Assembly (NCBI RefSeq): GCF_000429965.1 | Contig: NZ_KE387007.1 | Location: forward strand, 62,001 to 126,000 | Source: Desulfogranum mediterraneum DSM 13871 | GTDB taxonomy: Bacteria; Desulfobacterota; Desulfobulbia; Desulfobulbales; Desulfobulbaceae | Length of the DNA stretch: 64,000 bases | Reading direction: 5' to 3' | In this document: one piece after another, positions 8,128 to 16,525 of the stretch | Position numbering within the stretch: position 1 is the first letter of the stretch | Layout of the letters: each line of letters begins with the position of its first letter | Notes under the pieces: generated by a model | What the model saw: only the letters and a program-made list of their open reading frames with translations | What the model was told of the DNA's origin: nothing | Database searches by the model: none | Program-made: the position numbers and the translations under genes

Positions 8128-9308
8128 ACACCCTCTTTACCTCTTGGGCGCTGGTTGCCCTCCTGGTGGCGCTCTACACTCTGGTGCTGACCATGGTAGC
8201 CCGGGTCCGGCTCCGCACCCTTGAAAGCGTTCCGCCCATGGCCGGTGATGTCCTTCCCCTGGTTTCGGTGATCATCCCGGCCTGCAACGAGGCCCAGGGG
8301 CTCGGCCAGACCGTCAGCGCCCTGCTGGCCCAGGAGTATCCCTGCCTGGAAATCATCCTGGTCAACGATCGTTCCACCGATGGTACCGGGGCCCTGGTCG
8401 ACGCCCTGGTGCGCTCCTCTCCGCAGGTCAGGGGGGTGCATCTCCAGGCTCTGCCCCAGGGATGGCTGGGCAAGAACCATGCCCTCCAGGTCGGCGCCGA
8501 CCTGGCCGCAGGCGAGTATCTGCTCTTCAGCGATGCCGATGTCCTGCTGGAGCCAAGCACGATCTCCCGGGCCATGCGCTGGCTGGCGGCGGAGCGGCTG
8601 GACCACCTGACCCTCCTGTTTCGCAACATTGCCCCCGGCGGCCTGCTCAACGCCACCATTGTCGAGGCCATGATCGGCCTGCTGGTCCTGTTGCAGCCCT
8701 GGAAGGTCAGGCGGGCGGAGTCCAAATACTTCATCGGCATCGGTGCCTTTAACCTGGTCAGCGCCGCTGCCTATGCCCGTATCGGCAGCCATCGGGCCAT
8801 TGCCATGCACCCCATAGATGACCTCATCCTGGGAAAGCGGATCCACCGGGCGGGCCTGGCCCAGGACTGTCTGCGGGGGGAAGGCTTTGTGCGGGTGGCC
8901 TGGTATGAGAGTGTGGCAGCGATGAGTGAGGGCTTGCTGAAGAATGTCTTTGCCTTCTACAACTTTCACCTGCCCACGGCCTCTGCAGCCGGAGCGGTCA
9001 TCTTTGCCTGCAGCATCGCCCCGCTGGTTGGCCTGTTCCTGCTGGAGGGGGCACCCCGCTGGCTCTGCCTGGCCACCCTGTTCTGCAAGGCCGGGGCCTT
9101 TACCATCAACGCTGCGGCCATGAAGGTGCCGCTCCGCACCGTGCTCTGGTTGCCCCTGGCTCCCTGGGTGCTGCTCTTTATCTCCATCAAGGCCGTGGTC
9201 GTGGTCAGCAGAAACCAGGGAATCCCCTGGCGGGGCACCTGGTATCCGCTCTCCCAGCTCAAGGATATCGAGCCCCTGGTGACCCTGAAGTGGCTGCTGC
9301 GTCGCTGA
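8124..9308 (+). CDS. Family 2 glycosyltransferase, membrane-associated (CrtQ/HpnB-like)
   Basis: 394 aa from ATG 8124, which overlaps the methyltransferase stop as ATGA. There is one N-terminal membrane helix, then a GT-A domain with VSVIIPACNEA, NDRSTDGT, the GWLGKNHAL motif seen in CrtQ/HpnB-type enzymes, FSDADVLL (the DxD site), and HPIDDLILGKRI. At least two membrane helices follow at 295-360. These enzymes move sugars to lipid acceptors such as carotenoids or hopanoids. With its coupled methyltransferase it probably tailors a membrane lipid or pigment (inference). Confidence 0.82.
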   Translation: MNTLFTSWALVALLVALYTLVLTMVARVRLRTLESVPPMAGDVLPLVSVIIPACNEAQGLGQTVSALLAQEYPCLEIILVNDRSTDGTGALVDALVRSSPQVRGVHLQALPQGWLGKNHALQVGADLAAGEYLLFSDADVLLEPSTISRAMRWLAAERLDHLTLLFRNIAPGGLLNATIVEAMIGLLVLLQPWKVRRAESKYFIGIGAFNLVSAAAYARIGSHRAIAMHPIDDLILGKRIHRAGLAQDCLRGEGFVRVAWYESVAAMSEGLLKNVFAFYNFHLPTASAAGAVIFACSIAPLVGLFLLEGAPRWLCLATLFCKAGAFTINAAAMKVPLRTVLWLPLAPWVLLFISIKAVVVVSRNQGIPWRGTWYPLSQLKDIEPLVTLKWLLRR

Positions 9309-9315
9309 GGCCGCT

Positions 9316-11142
9316 TCAGTCGCTCCTCCTGCGCAACCCCTTGGTCAACTCCTGCAGCTCCTCTTCCATCAGGGTCTCTTTTGTCAACAGCGCCCGGGCA
9401 CAGCGTTCCAGGATATCCTGATTTTCCTCCAGGATCTTGAGGGTGGAGGCAAAGGTGTCGTCCAGGATGGTCCGGACAGCCCGATCGATCTGTTCTGCCG
9501 TGGTATTACTGTAGTTTGCCGTAGCGGGCGGCATCCCGGGCTGGTTGAGAAAGGTCGGCGGCGGTTCCTCATGCACCACGTGGCCGATGGTCTCATCCAT
9601 GCCGTAGCGGGTGACCATGTTGCGGGCGATATCCGTCACCCGCTGGAGGTCATCGGCTGCACCGGTGGAGAGGTGATTGAAGATCAACTTCTCCGCTGCC
9701 CGGCCGCCCAGGAGGACCGCAATCTTGCGTTTCAGCTCTTCCCTGGTCATCAGGAAGCGGTCCTCGGTGGGCCGTTGCAGGGTGTAGCCCAGGGCGCCGA
9801 TGCCCCTGGGAATGATGGAGATCTTGTGGACCGGATCGGTCCCGGGCAGGGCCAGGGCGGTCAGGGCGTGACCCACCTCATGGTAGGCGACGATTTCCCG
9901 TTCCCTGGGGTTGAGCAGCCGGTTTTTCTTTTCCAGGCCGGCCACGATCCGTTCGATGGCCTGGGTGAAATCGGCCATGGTGACCTGCTCGGCCTTAGCC
10001 CGGGTGGCCAGCAGGGCCGCCTCGTTGACCAGGTTGGCCAGGTCTGCCCCGGAAAAGCCGGTGGTGAGATCTGCCACCTGGGCAGGGTCCACATCCTCCC
10101 CCTGCTCGATTTTTTGGAGGTGGATCTGGAGGATGGCGATCCGGCCCAGCTTGTCCGGCCGGTCCACCAGTACCTGGCGATCAAAGCGGCCGGCCCTGAG
10201 CAGTGCCTGGTCCAGGATCTCGGGGCGGTTGGTGGCCGCCAGCAGGACCACGCCGCCGCTGGGGTCAAAGCCGTCCAACTCGACCAGGAGTTGATTCAAG
10301 GTCTGCTCCCGCTCATCGTTGCCGCTCAGGCCTGGGGCGCTCCGGGATCGCCCCAGGGCGTCCAGCTCGTCGATGAAGATGATGGCCGGGGCCGATTTCC
10401 TGGCCTGTTCAAAGAGGTCGCGCACCCTTGCCGCGCCTACACCCACAAACATCTCCACAAATTCGGAGCCGCTGATGGAAAAAAAGGGCACACTGGCCTC
10501 ACCGGCAACGGCCCGGGCCATCAGGGTCTTACCGGTTCCCGGCGGCCCCACCAGGAGGATCCCCTTGGGCATTCTGGCCCCCAGCTTGCCGTAATCCTTG
10601 GGGGCCTTGAGGAAGTTAATGATCTCTTCCAGCTCGGCCTTGCTCTCATCCACCCCGGCCACATCATCAAAGGTCACCCCGGTTTCATGTTCCACATAGA
10701 TCTTGGCCTTGGATTTGCCGATGTTCATGAAGCCGCCGCCCATGCCTCCCTGTTTTTCGACAAACTTGCGGATGATCAACATCCAGATGCCCAGGAAGAC
10801 CAGGGCCGGCACCACCCAGGAGAGCAGGGTGATCAGGAATTTACTCTCATGGACCTGGGTAAAGGGGACCTGGAAGCGGGAGAGCTGTTCCGCCAGCCGC
10901 GGCTCCACCCGATTGGCTACAACGATTTTTTTGCCATGCTCGTCGGGCGTATTGAGCTCACCGCTGATGTAGCGCTCGTGGATGGTGAGTTGAGCTATCT
11001 TTCCCTGTTCCAGCAGGGTCTCCAGCTGGCTGTAGGGGATGGGTTGAATGACCTGCTGCTGGGTCCAGATTTCATGGAGGAGCATGATGCTGAAGACCGC
11101 AATGATAGTATAAACAAGGTTGATTTTATTGGTATTGTTCAT
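9316..11142 (-). CDS. ftsH: ATP-dependent zinc metalloprotease, FtsH family (divergent copy)
   Basis: 608 aa. Two membrane helices (about 9-24 and 104-125) bracket a periplasmic domain. The AAA module has Walker A GPPGTGKT (199-206), Walker B IIFIDE (254-259) and an arginine-finger region RAGRFDR (316-322). The protease zinc site is HEVGH (421-425), with an acidic third ligand in the TGAADDLQ segment (about 497-498). FtsH degrades membrane and regulatory proteins. The central pore motif reads EMFVGVGA as in true FtsH. Differences from the usual FtsH are [11 protein letters not shown] in place of DEIDAVGRQR and HEVGH in place of HEAGH, so this may be a paralogue. Confidence 0.9.
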   Translation of the reverse strand: MNNTNKINLVYTIIAVFSIMLLHEIWTQQQVIQPIPYSQLETLLEQGKIAQLTIHERYISGELNTPDEHGKKIVVANRVEPRLAEQLSRFQVPFTQVHESKFLITLLSWVVPALVFLGIWMLIIRKFVEKQGGMGGGFMNIGKSKAKIYVEHETGVTFDDVAGVDESKAELEEIINFLKAPKDYGKLGARMPKGILLVGPPGTGKTLMARAVAGEASVPFFSISGSEFVEMFVGVGAARVRDLFEQARKSAPAIIFIDELDALGRSRSAPGLSGNDEREQTLNQLLVELDGFDPSGGVVLLAATNRPEILDQALLRAGRFDRQVLVDRPDKLGRIAILQIHLQKIEQGEDVDPAQVADLTTGFSGADLANLVNEAALLATRAKAEQVTMADFTQAIERIVAGLEKKNRLLNPREREIVAYHEVGHALTALALPGTDPVHKISIIPRGIGALGYTLQRPTEDRFLMTREELKRKIAVLLGGRAAEKLIFNHLSTGAADDLQRVTDIARNMVTRYGMDETIGHVVHEEPPPTFLNQPGMPPATANYSNTTAEQIDRAVRTILDDTFASTLKILEENQDILERCARALLTKETLMEEELQELTKGLRRRSD

Positions 11143-11531
11143 GGCGGGAGTCTCCTGGATAAGAAAGGGGAGTAACCGCGCTCTCCCTGTACAGTCCCTG
11201 GCTTGGAGGGAAGGAGGATGGGAGCACCGGAAAATCGCACGTCATCACTGGGGTTCTATCTCTATGGTAGCACATCTCTGTGAGCCGGCAAAAAGATGTT
11301 CGCTTCACCTGCTCGGAGGCTGTGCATCCTCTGGCTGAGTTGGCTCATCCTCATCCCGATCGCTGCTTGTTTCAACCTTGCAAGGAGATGGCAAGGGCTC
11401 GTGGGAAGGGGGGTGACTCTTTACGAAAAAGAGGTGCGTTCCAGCAATATATTGGATATAGGAGAGCTGTCTGTCACGTCGCCGCTCTTTGTCGAGAGAG
11501 TTCTTTTCACTGTACTTTCAAGGAACCCTGT
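11143..11531. other. Intergenic region between ftsH and a small membrane-protein gene
   Basis: Divergent spacer of 389 bases. No RNA gene or clear promoter is recognised. One plus-strand ORF (11296-11565) has a hydrophobic stretch but no ribosome site and overlaps the next gene, so it is not accepted. Confidence 0.4.
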
Positions 11532-11741
11532 ATGGATCAGTTTACCCTGTTCATGGAAAATATAAACAGATACATTGAAAATCCCTTTGGCTTACTGGCG
11601 GTCTGCACCGCGCCCATCATTGGCTACTATCTGTTCAAGATCTACATCAGACCCCTATGGGAGAAGAAGGAGGATCAGCAAGGTGAGCAGCAGGCAGAGA
11701 GCAGCAGGGAAAAGCGGAGGCAGGGCAAAAAGAAGCGCTGA
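11532..11741 (+). CDS. Small single-pass membrane protein with charged tail
   Basis: 69 aa from ATG 11532, preceded by AAGGA. An amphipathic start (MDQFTLFMENINRYIENP) is followed by one membrane helix (FGLLAVCTAPIIGYYLFKIY, about 19-38) and a highly charged C-terminus made of Glu, Gln, Lys and Arg. The design resembles small inner-membrane adaptor proteins. It lies divergent to ftsH; a link to that protease is only a guess. No homologous family is recognised. Confidence 0.5.
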   Translation: MDQFTLFMENINRYIENPFGLLAVCTAPIIGYYLFKIYIRPLWEKKEDQQGEQQAESSREKRRQGKKKR

Positions 11742-12027
11742 GGGCAGGTGGGGGAACTCAGGGCGAGCTGGGAGAACCTGGGGGCAGTATGGGCCTGACC
11801 GTCGAGGATGGCTCCGGCCTTCTGTCGAGGGCTGCTGCCATGCCCATGGGCACGGCAGCCGTCTCGGGATAGAGAGCCCCTCACAGGGCTGGTTCTCTGC
11901 CGGGGCCCGGTTGCGGCAAGCCCCCTGACAGGGATTCGAAAAAAGGATCCGAAAAGGAATCCTGGAGGGCGTGCCTAAAGGGAAGTGTTACCGTGGAGGC
12001 GCTGGCCCGGCCGGGGGCGAGCACCAG
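11742..12027. other. Intergenic region with an imperfect hairpin
   Basis: Convergent gap between the small membrane-protein gene and ilvN. An imperfect stem (gctgcc/ggcagc with an inner tgcc/ggca palindrome) lies at 11834-11859. It has no T-tract. Nothing else is recognised. Confidence 0.4.
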
Positions 12028-12534
12028 TCAGCTGTTGCGGTGGGTCTCGTCCAGCTCCCGGTACAGGGCCAGGATGCCGGAGCGGGTGAGCTTTTTTATC
12101 CCCAGGGGGCGGAGGATGTCGATCATGGCGTTCACCTTTTTTTCCGTTCCCGTCACCTCGATGATGTAGGAGTCGGTGACTGCGCTGACCACCTTGGCAT
12201 TGAAGATATCAACGGTCTGGATCAGTTCGCTCCTGTTTTCCGGGGTCACCTCCACGCTGATCAGGGCCATCTCGCGTTTGACCGCCTCGTCGTGGGTCAT
12301 GTCACGCAGCTTGATGACATCGATCAGCCGGTTGAGTTGCTTGACGATTTCATCCAGCTGCTTGGGGGTGGCATGGGTCTTGAGGGTGATCCTGGAGAGT
12401 TCCGGATCATGGGTGGGGGCGCCACAGATGGATTGGATGTTGTAGCCTCTTCCTGAGAAGAGACCAGTGATGCGGGCGGTCACCGAAGGCTTGTTGGCCA
12501 CCAGCATGGTCAGGATATATGATTGTTCTTCCAT
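12028..12534 (-). CDS. ilvN: Acetolactate synthase small (regulatory) subunit
   Basis: 168 aa, the usual length of the one-plus-one domain IlvN/IlvH type. The N-terminal ACT domain (ILTMLVANKPSVTARITGLFSGRGYNIQSI) is the valine-binding regulatory module; the C-terminal domain includes VTGTEKKVNAMIDILRPLGI. It activates the large subunit and confers feedback control of branched-chain amino-acid synthesis. It lies 175 bases downstream of the large-subunit gene on the same strand. That gap contains a GC-rich hairpin (gggctgt/acagccc near 12690-12705), perhaps limiting readthrough. Confidence 0.93.
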   Translation of the reverse strand: MEEQSYILTMLVANKPSVTARITGLFSGRGYNIQSICGAPTHDPELSRITLKTHATPKQLDEIVKQLNRLIDVIKLRDMTHDEAVKREMALISVEVTPENRSELIQTVDIFNAKVVSAVTDSYIIEVTGTEKKVNAMIDILRPLGIKKLTRSGILALYRELDETHRNS

Positions 12535-12709
12535 AACAACCTCGTCTGCCGTTCAAGATGATAAGGGGAGCCTGCCGACCTCTCCGGTCGGGCCCTGCTC
12601 TGTTGTTTCTGCCGCGGAGTCCTGGTTGCGCCTCGGGCTGTGCCCGGCTGAGACCACGACCGGGACTCCGGGGGTGGGGGCTGTCCCGCTCTGGAACAGC
12701 CCGACCGTT

Positions 12710-14425
12710 CTACTGTTCTTCCTGCTTCTCCATATAGGGCCCCAGGACCATATTCTGGTAGCCCTTGCCGGCCGGGATCCGCGGATAGAGGATCTCCTGG
12801 CGGTCGCAGACGATCTCCAGAAATGAGGGGCCGTCGGCGGCCATGAACGCGGCCAGGCCGCTCTGCAGCTGGCTGCGTTCCTCCACCCTGCGGTGAAAGG
12901 GAAATCCAAGTTCTTTGGCCACGTTGGCAAAGTTGACCCGGGAGTCCTTCTTGGTGGCCACATGGTCACCCTGGTAGAGGAAATCCTGGATATTGCGGAC
13001 CATGCCGTCCCCATGGTTGTTGAGGAGCAGCACCTTGATGGGGAGCTGGTAGCGGCCGATGGAAAAGAGTTCGCCCAGGTTCATCAACAGGGAACCGTCA
13101 CCATCGATGGAGATGATGGTGGCATCAGGGGCAGCATGGTAGGCGCCGATGGCCGCCGGCAGGGCATAGCCCATGGGGCCGAAGCCGCCGGCGGTGAGAA
13201 AGGACTTGGGCTTGAACATGGTCAGGTGCTGGGCGGCCAGCATCTGATGGTTCCCCACCCCGGTGGTGACCTTGGTGTTGGCGGTGATCAGGCCGGCCAG
13301 CTGCTCCATCACCTCGGCCTGCTGAATTTCTTCAGCTTTACGGTTGTAGTCGAGGGGGTGGCCCTGTTTGAGTTGCTTGGCCTGTGCCTGCCAGGCGCCG
13401 ATATCCAGCTGGATATCATGCTTTTCGGCATAGTTGAGCAGATCGTCCAGGGCGGTCTCGGCCTTGCCGATAAAGGAGAATTTTGGGTCCCGGGTAAAGC
13501 GGACCTCCTGAACCTTCAGCGGGTTGATGTCAAAGTAGGCGATATCCGCGGCTAGGCTGGAGTCACCCACCTTCTCGCTGACCCGGTCGTCCCAGCGCAC
13601 CCCGAAGGCCACAAAGAGATCGGTCTCCTGAATGGCCTTGTTGGCGGCCGGTACCCCGAACATCCCCAGCATGCCCATGGCCCAGACAGCGGTCTCATCC
13701 AGGACGCCCTTGCCCATCAGGCTGTTGATGGAGGGGACCGCAAAACGGCGGTTAAAAGCCCGGATCTTTTCACTTCCTGCCCGGGAGTTGAGGCCGCCGC
13801 CGATATAGAGCAGAGGTTTCTTGGCGTTTTGGAGGAGCTCAAAAAACTGCTGGCACTGATTCTCCCCCAGGTGACGCTCCTCGTCATACTTGCGCCGGAA
13901 CTTGTCGATGCTGATACCCTGGTACTCACCCTCGGCCATCTGGATGTCATAGGGAAAGTCGATGACCACAGGGCCTGGTTTGCCGGACTTGGCATAGAAG
14001 TAGGCATCCTTGACCACCTCTTCGATCCGCTGCATCTCGTTGACCAGGACCACCTTCTTGGCGGCATCGGCAAAGACGCTCTTCACATTGATGTGCTGGA
14101 ACTCGTCGGTATCCATCTTGGTCTGGGCCACCTGACCGGCAAAAACCAACATCGGGACAGAGTCTGCATGGGCATCGGCCACGGCGGTCAGGGTGTTGGT
14201 GATGGCCGGGCCCGAGGTGACCACGGTGATGCCGATTTTTTCTGCGGCCCTGGAGTAACCAGAGGCGGCAAAGGCACAGGCCTGCTCATTTGCACAGACT
14301 GTGAGTTCGATCTCGGTGGCACCGAGGGCATGAAAGACCGGCAGGATGGTTGCACCGGAGAAACCGAAGATGCGGTCAACGCCGAGGTCAAGGAGGCTTT
14401 TGGCCAGAATTTCTGCATTGTTCAT
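12710..14425 (-). CDS. ilvB: Acetolactate synthase large subunit (ThDP-dependent)
   Basis: 571 aa. The catalytic glutamate that activates thiamine diphosphate is E47 in CANEQACAFAASG. The ThDP/Mg motif runs from GDGS (442) to NN (469-470). A central FAD-type domain lies at about 195-340. It joins two pyruvates, or pyruvate and 2-oxobutyrate, at the first common step of valine/isoleucine synthesis. Context with ilvN supports the role. The sequence is divergent from enteric IlvB: NEQ replaces HEQ, and the W in the MVRQWQ motif is replaced (MVRNIQ). A dedicated catabolic form is less likely given the regulatory-subunit neighbour. Confidence 0.9.
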   Translation of the reverse strand: MNNAEILAKSLLDLGVDRIFGFSGATILPVFHALGATEIELTVCANEQACAFAASGYSRAAEKIGITVVTSGPAITNTLTAVADAHADSVPMLVFAGQVAQTKMDTDEFQHINVKSVFADAAKKVVLVNEMQRIEEVVKDAYFYAKSGKPGPVVIDFPYDIQMAEGEYQGISIDKFRRKYDEERHLGENQCQQFFELLQNAKKPLLYIGGGLNSRAGSEKIRAFNRRFAVPSINSLMGKGVLDETAVWAMGMLGMFGVPAANKAIQETDLFVAFGVRWDDRVSEKVGDSSLAADIAYFDINPLKVQEVRFTRDPKFSFIGKAETALDDLLNYAEKHDIQLDIGAWQAQAKQLKQGHPLDYNRKAEEIQQAEVMEQLAGLITANTKVTTGVGNHQMLAAQHLTMFKPKSFLTAGGFGPMGYALPAAIGAYHAAPDATIISIDGDGSLLMNLGELFSIGRYQLPIKVLLLNNHGDGMVRNIQDFLYQGDHVATKKDSRVNFANVAKELGFPFHRRVEERSQLQSGLAAFMAADGPSFLEIVCDRQEILYPRIPAGKGYQNMVLGPYMEKQEEQ

Positions 14426-14746
14426 AAATCTATCCTCTGGTGATGGGAGCGTGTTTCTTGAGGAAACTCTGAAAAGTATATGGTCTTTCCCGCCAGCCTT
14501 GCAACTGAAGGCTCAGGTGCGTAGAGCGGAGTCTGGGGAAGTCCTTGATCTGTGGTAGCGGTGCGGTCGACTGGGGTGGCACCGCCACTAATTCATCAGC
14601 AAGAGAGCATCGTGCCATGGGCAGCAACTCCACAGGGGAAAAGGGCGGCAGCTGGTGCCGGTTGTTCCCGGAAACAGAGCCAACGGCAATGCTGGTTACA
14701 GATAACATGTTCTGCGCTCATTGGCCAGCCTGGAACGCACAGGGGG
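14426..14746 (-). promoter_or_regulatory. ilvB upstream region with leader hairpin
   Basis: About 320 non-coding bases precede ilvB. On the minus strand a stem (plus coordinates 14552-14564 with 14579-14588; gtgg and cggtgc pairing, one small bulge) could form in the leader about 125-160 bases before the start codon. No T-tract follows and no Val/Ile/Leu-rich leader peptide is evident, so attenuation is possible but not shown. Confidence 0.3.
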
Positions 14747-15229
14747 CTATTTGAAGGGGTTTTCTCCCTGCTGCCACTGCAGCGGCTTGCCAAAGACATA
14801 GACCTGGCCGGACTGCTGGAGGGTGGTCAGGATAAAGACCTGTTCACGGGCCACCGGCGTATGCTCGGCAAAGGAGTCGGCAATGGCGGCCATGGTCTCC
14901 TGGATGGCGGATTCCGCAAAGAAACCGGCCAGGAACAGCTCGACCACCACCGGGTGGCTGCGGTTGTCATAGTGGTCGGCAAGTTTGCCGCCGGTGATCA
15001 TCTGCTGGGCAGGGATCACGTTCCAGATAACGGTGATGCCGGACTCCGGCACCCCGGAGGCAGCGGAGATGTCCCTGCTCAAGAGGGGCAGGAACTGCTG
15101 GGGCTTGATGGTTGAAGGCAGGATGGAGACCCGGACCAGGGGGTCCCGGTAGCCTTCGCCGGCCTGGACTGCGGTGGTGGTCAGGAGGAGCGGGCAGAGC
15201 AAACAGCAGAGGGCAAGAAAGCGGATCAT
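14747..15229 (-). CDS. Exported tautomerase/MIF-superfamily-like protein (DUF1904-like)
   Basis: 160 aa. The signal peptide is MIRFLALCCLLCPLLLTTTA with cleavage near AVQA (about 23). The mature part follows a DUF1904/tautomerase-like plan: an opening strand VRVSILPS, the helix KPQQFLPLLSRDISAASGVP, then HPVVVELFLAGF and a closing EQVFILTTLQQSGQVYVFGKPL. A real tautomerase needs an N-terminal proline, which does not follow the predicted cut, so activity is doubtful. AGGAAAA precedes the ATG. It lies 44 bases after the queuosine-precursor transporter on the same strand and is probably cotranscribed behind the preQ1 riboswitch. The fold assignment is by eye. Confidence 0.6.
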   Translation of the reverse strand: MIRFLALCCLLCPLLLTTTAVQAGEGYRDPLVRVSILPSTIKPQQFLPLLSRDISAASGVPESGITVIWNVIPAQQMITGGKLADHYDNRSHPVVVELFLAGFFAESAIQETMAAIADSFAEHTPVAREQVFILTTLQQSGQVYVFGKPLQWQQGENPFK

Positions 15230-15273
15230 GTGGTTTTCCTGGTTGAGGTGAGGGCTTGCGAAGCAGCCTGGAG

Positions 15274-15933
15274 CTAGAGAACGACCTTGGCTGCCGGCGC
15301 TGTCAGCAGTTTATCGGTCAGTGCCCGCAGGAGCAGGCCGTAGAGGGGCAGGAAGAGCACGATGCTGACCAGGAGTTTGAACCCATAGTCCACAGCGCCG
15401 ATCTCCGGCCAATGACTCGCCATAAAGGCATCGGATGAGGCCCAGAAGGCCACGGAAAAGAAGATGGCCGTATCCAGGAGGTTGCCGAGTACGGTGGAGG
15501 CGGCCGGGGCGACCCACCAGCTGGGATGTCGGCGCAGCCGGGCAAAGACCTTGACATCGGCCAGCTGCCCCACGGTATAGGCGGCAAAGCTGGCAAAGGC
15601 AATCCGGAAGACAAAGGTGTTGAAGCCGGCCAGACTGGTCACGCCCTGGTATCTGCCTTCAAAAAAGAGGACCGAGATCAGGTAGGAGAAGAGCAGGGCG
15701 GGCAGCATCACCCGAAAGATGATCCTGCGGGCCTCTGCTCCCCCAAAAATGCGCACGGTCAGGTCGGTGGCCAGATAGACAAAGGGGAAGCTGAAGGTGC
15801 CCCAGGTGGTATGGATGCCGAAGAGTTGAAAGGGTATCTGGACCAGGTAGTTGCTGGCGGCGAGGATCAGGATGTGCAGGGCGGCGAGGATGGAGATGGC
15901 GCGGTTTCTCTGCGCCTGGGTGAGTGCAAGCAT
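15274..15933 (-). CDS. yhhQ: Queuosine precursor transporter (YhhQ/VUT family)
   Basis: 219 aa with about six membrane helices. Family signatures are SFPFVYLATDLTVRIFGGAEAR (near 48-69), IAFASFAAYTVGQLADV and the helix APAASTVLGNLLDTAIFF. YhhQ proteins import 7-cyano- or 7-aminomethyl-7-deazaguanine (preQ0/preQ1) for tRNA queuosine. Its leader carries a probable preQ1-I riboswitch covering the ribosome site AAGGA, located 6-7 bases before the ATG, which supports the substrate independently. Confidence 0.92.
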   Translation of the reverse strand: MLALTQAQRNRAISILAALHILILAASNYLVQIPFQLFGIHTTWGTFSFPFVYLATDLTVRIFGGAEARRIIFRVMLPALLFSYLISVLFFEGRYQGVTSLAGFNTFVFRIAFASFAAYTVGQLADVKVFARLRRHPSWWVAPAASTVLGNLLDTAIFFSVAFWASSDAFMASHWPEIGAVDYGFKLLVSIVLFLPLYGLLLRALTDKLLTAPAAKVVL

Positions 15934-15938
15934 ACTGT

Positions 15939-15971
15939 TTCCTTTTTGCTGTTCGGGGTGAGGGAACCCGA
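15939..15971 (-). promoter_or_regulatory. preQ1-I riboswitch (probable, translational)
   Basis: On the minus strand, P1 is formed by tcggg (15971-15967) and cccga (15957-15953). The loop ttccctcac ends in the c at 15958, immediately before the 3' arm, where preQ1-I aptamers place the ligand-pairing cytosine. An A-rich tail (agcaaaaagg) then brings ggaa (15942-15939), which can pair with ttcc in the loop (15966-15963) to make the H-type pseudoknot. The ggaa overlaps the ribosome site of yhhQ. Order and spacing closely resemble the short Thermoanaerobacter preQ1-I aptamer. Ligand binding would block translation. Confidence 0.78.
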
Positions 15972-16011
15972 GTGGATTGATGGCAGCGGCTCCAAAGAGC
16001 GGCTGTTGGCC

Positions 16012-16142
16012 ACCTTGAAAAAAGTTTTCCTTCCAATCTCGGCGTTGCGCTCAAAATTTTATCCTCGGAATATCAAATATATGCCTGCGGTAAAATGTAT
16101 CGTGCGCCTTGACCTTGATCGAAAAATTGAATTTTTCAAGGT
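16012..16142. repeat. MITE-like palindromic intergenic element
   Basis: 131 bases bounded by a perfect 11-base terminal inverted repeat (accttgaaaaa at 16012-16022 and tttttcaaggt at 16132-16142). The interior is AT-rich and itself imperfectly palindromic, with tttatcctcggaatat near 16060-16075 opposed by atatgcctgcggtaaaa near 16078-16095. A diverged relative lies at 60429-60570, sharing tttatcctcgga, ctgcggta and gcttgatcgaaaaa-like blocks in the same order. There is no coding capacity. Confidence 0.7.
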
Positions 16143-16291
16143 ACCCTGTTGTCCTGGGCGGCCTGCAGCGGGACAGCCAGGGGGGATACCTGATCTGTGC
16201 TTGATGACAACACCTTGCCGAGGGATCGTAACAAAAACCGATCTCCAGCCAGCCTGCTGCTGGGTGTTGCTGAAGAGCGCAGGGGGACGAT

Positions 16292-16525
16292 TTATCGGGA
16301 GTTCTTCTCCACCGAGAGGAGCACACCATAGTTTTTGGTTTCCCGCTCAACGATCTCGCCGCCGTTGAGCCGCACGATCCGGTCCATCTTTTCCGCCATC
16401 TTGGGGATGCAGAGGAAGCTGAACCGCTCGCCGTCGCTCATCCTGTCGAGACGTGCCCGCACGTCTTTAAAGCCCCATCAACAGTCTGTGCGGTAGTCGA
16501 TCTCTATCCTGACACGTTTTCTCAT
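16292..16525 (-). CDS. Candidate selenoprotein with Cys-Sec motif, TusA-like (TGA read as Sec)
   Basis: Minus-strand ATG at 16525 to TAA at 16292-16294 gives 77 codons, with one in-frame TGA at codon 16 (16480-16478). The product starts MRKRVRIEIDYRTDC, then Sec, then WGFKDVRARLDRMSDGERF, and ends GEIVERE...YGVLLSVEK. The strand-helix-strand-helix-strands plan, with the redox pair at the end of strand 1, resembles TusA/SirA proteins; the Y-x-x-x-C-x-W pattern also recalls SelW/Rdx. Eighteen bases after the TGA is an apical loop cggg on a 6-bp perfect stem (gacgtg/cacgtc), matching bacterial SECIS spacing. Similar geometry follows the TGA of selD in this window. A nonsense mutation is the alternative. 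The ribosome site is weak. Confidence 0.62.
16437..16477 (-). promoter_or_regulatory. Putative bacterial SECIS element of the 16.5-kb selenoprotein gene
   Basis: Immediately 3' of the TGA the message can form gacgtg/cacgtc around the tetraloop cggg (plus positions 16450-16465). The G-bearing loop lies 18 nt past the TGA, inside the 16-37 nt window usual for bacterial SECIS hairpins. Confidence 0.5.

Noticed and set aside
11296-11565. 89-residue plus-strand ORF with a hydrophobic stretch
   Set aside because: No ribosome site and overlaps a better-supported small gene in another frame.
14571-14588. T-box-like string ggggtggcaccgcc on the plus strand
   Set aside because: Resembles the T-box antiterminator motif, but no plus-strand gene follows and no specifier stem is visible. 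The match is explained by the minus-strand ilvB leader hairpin.
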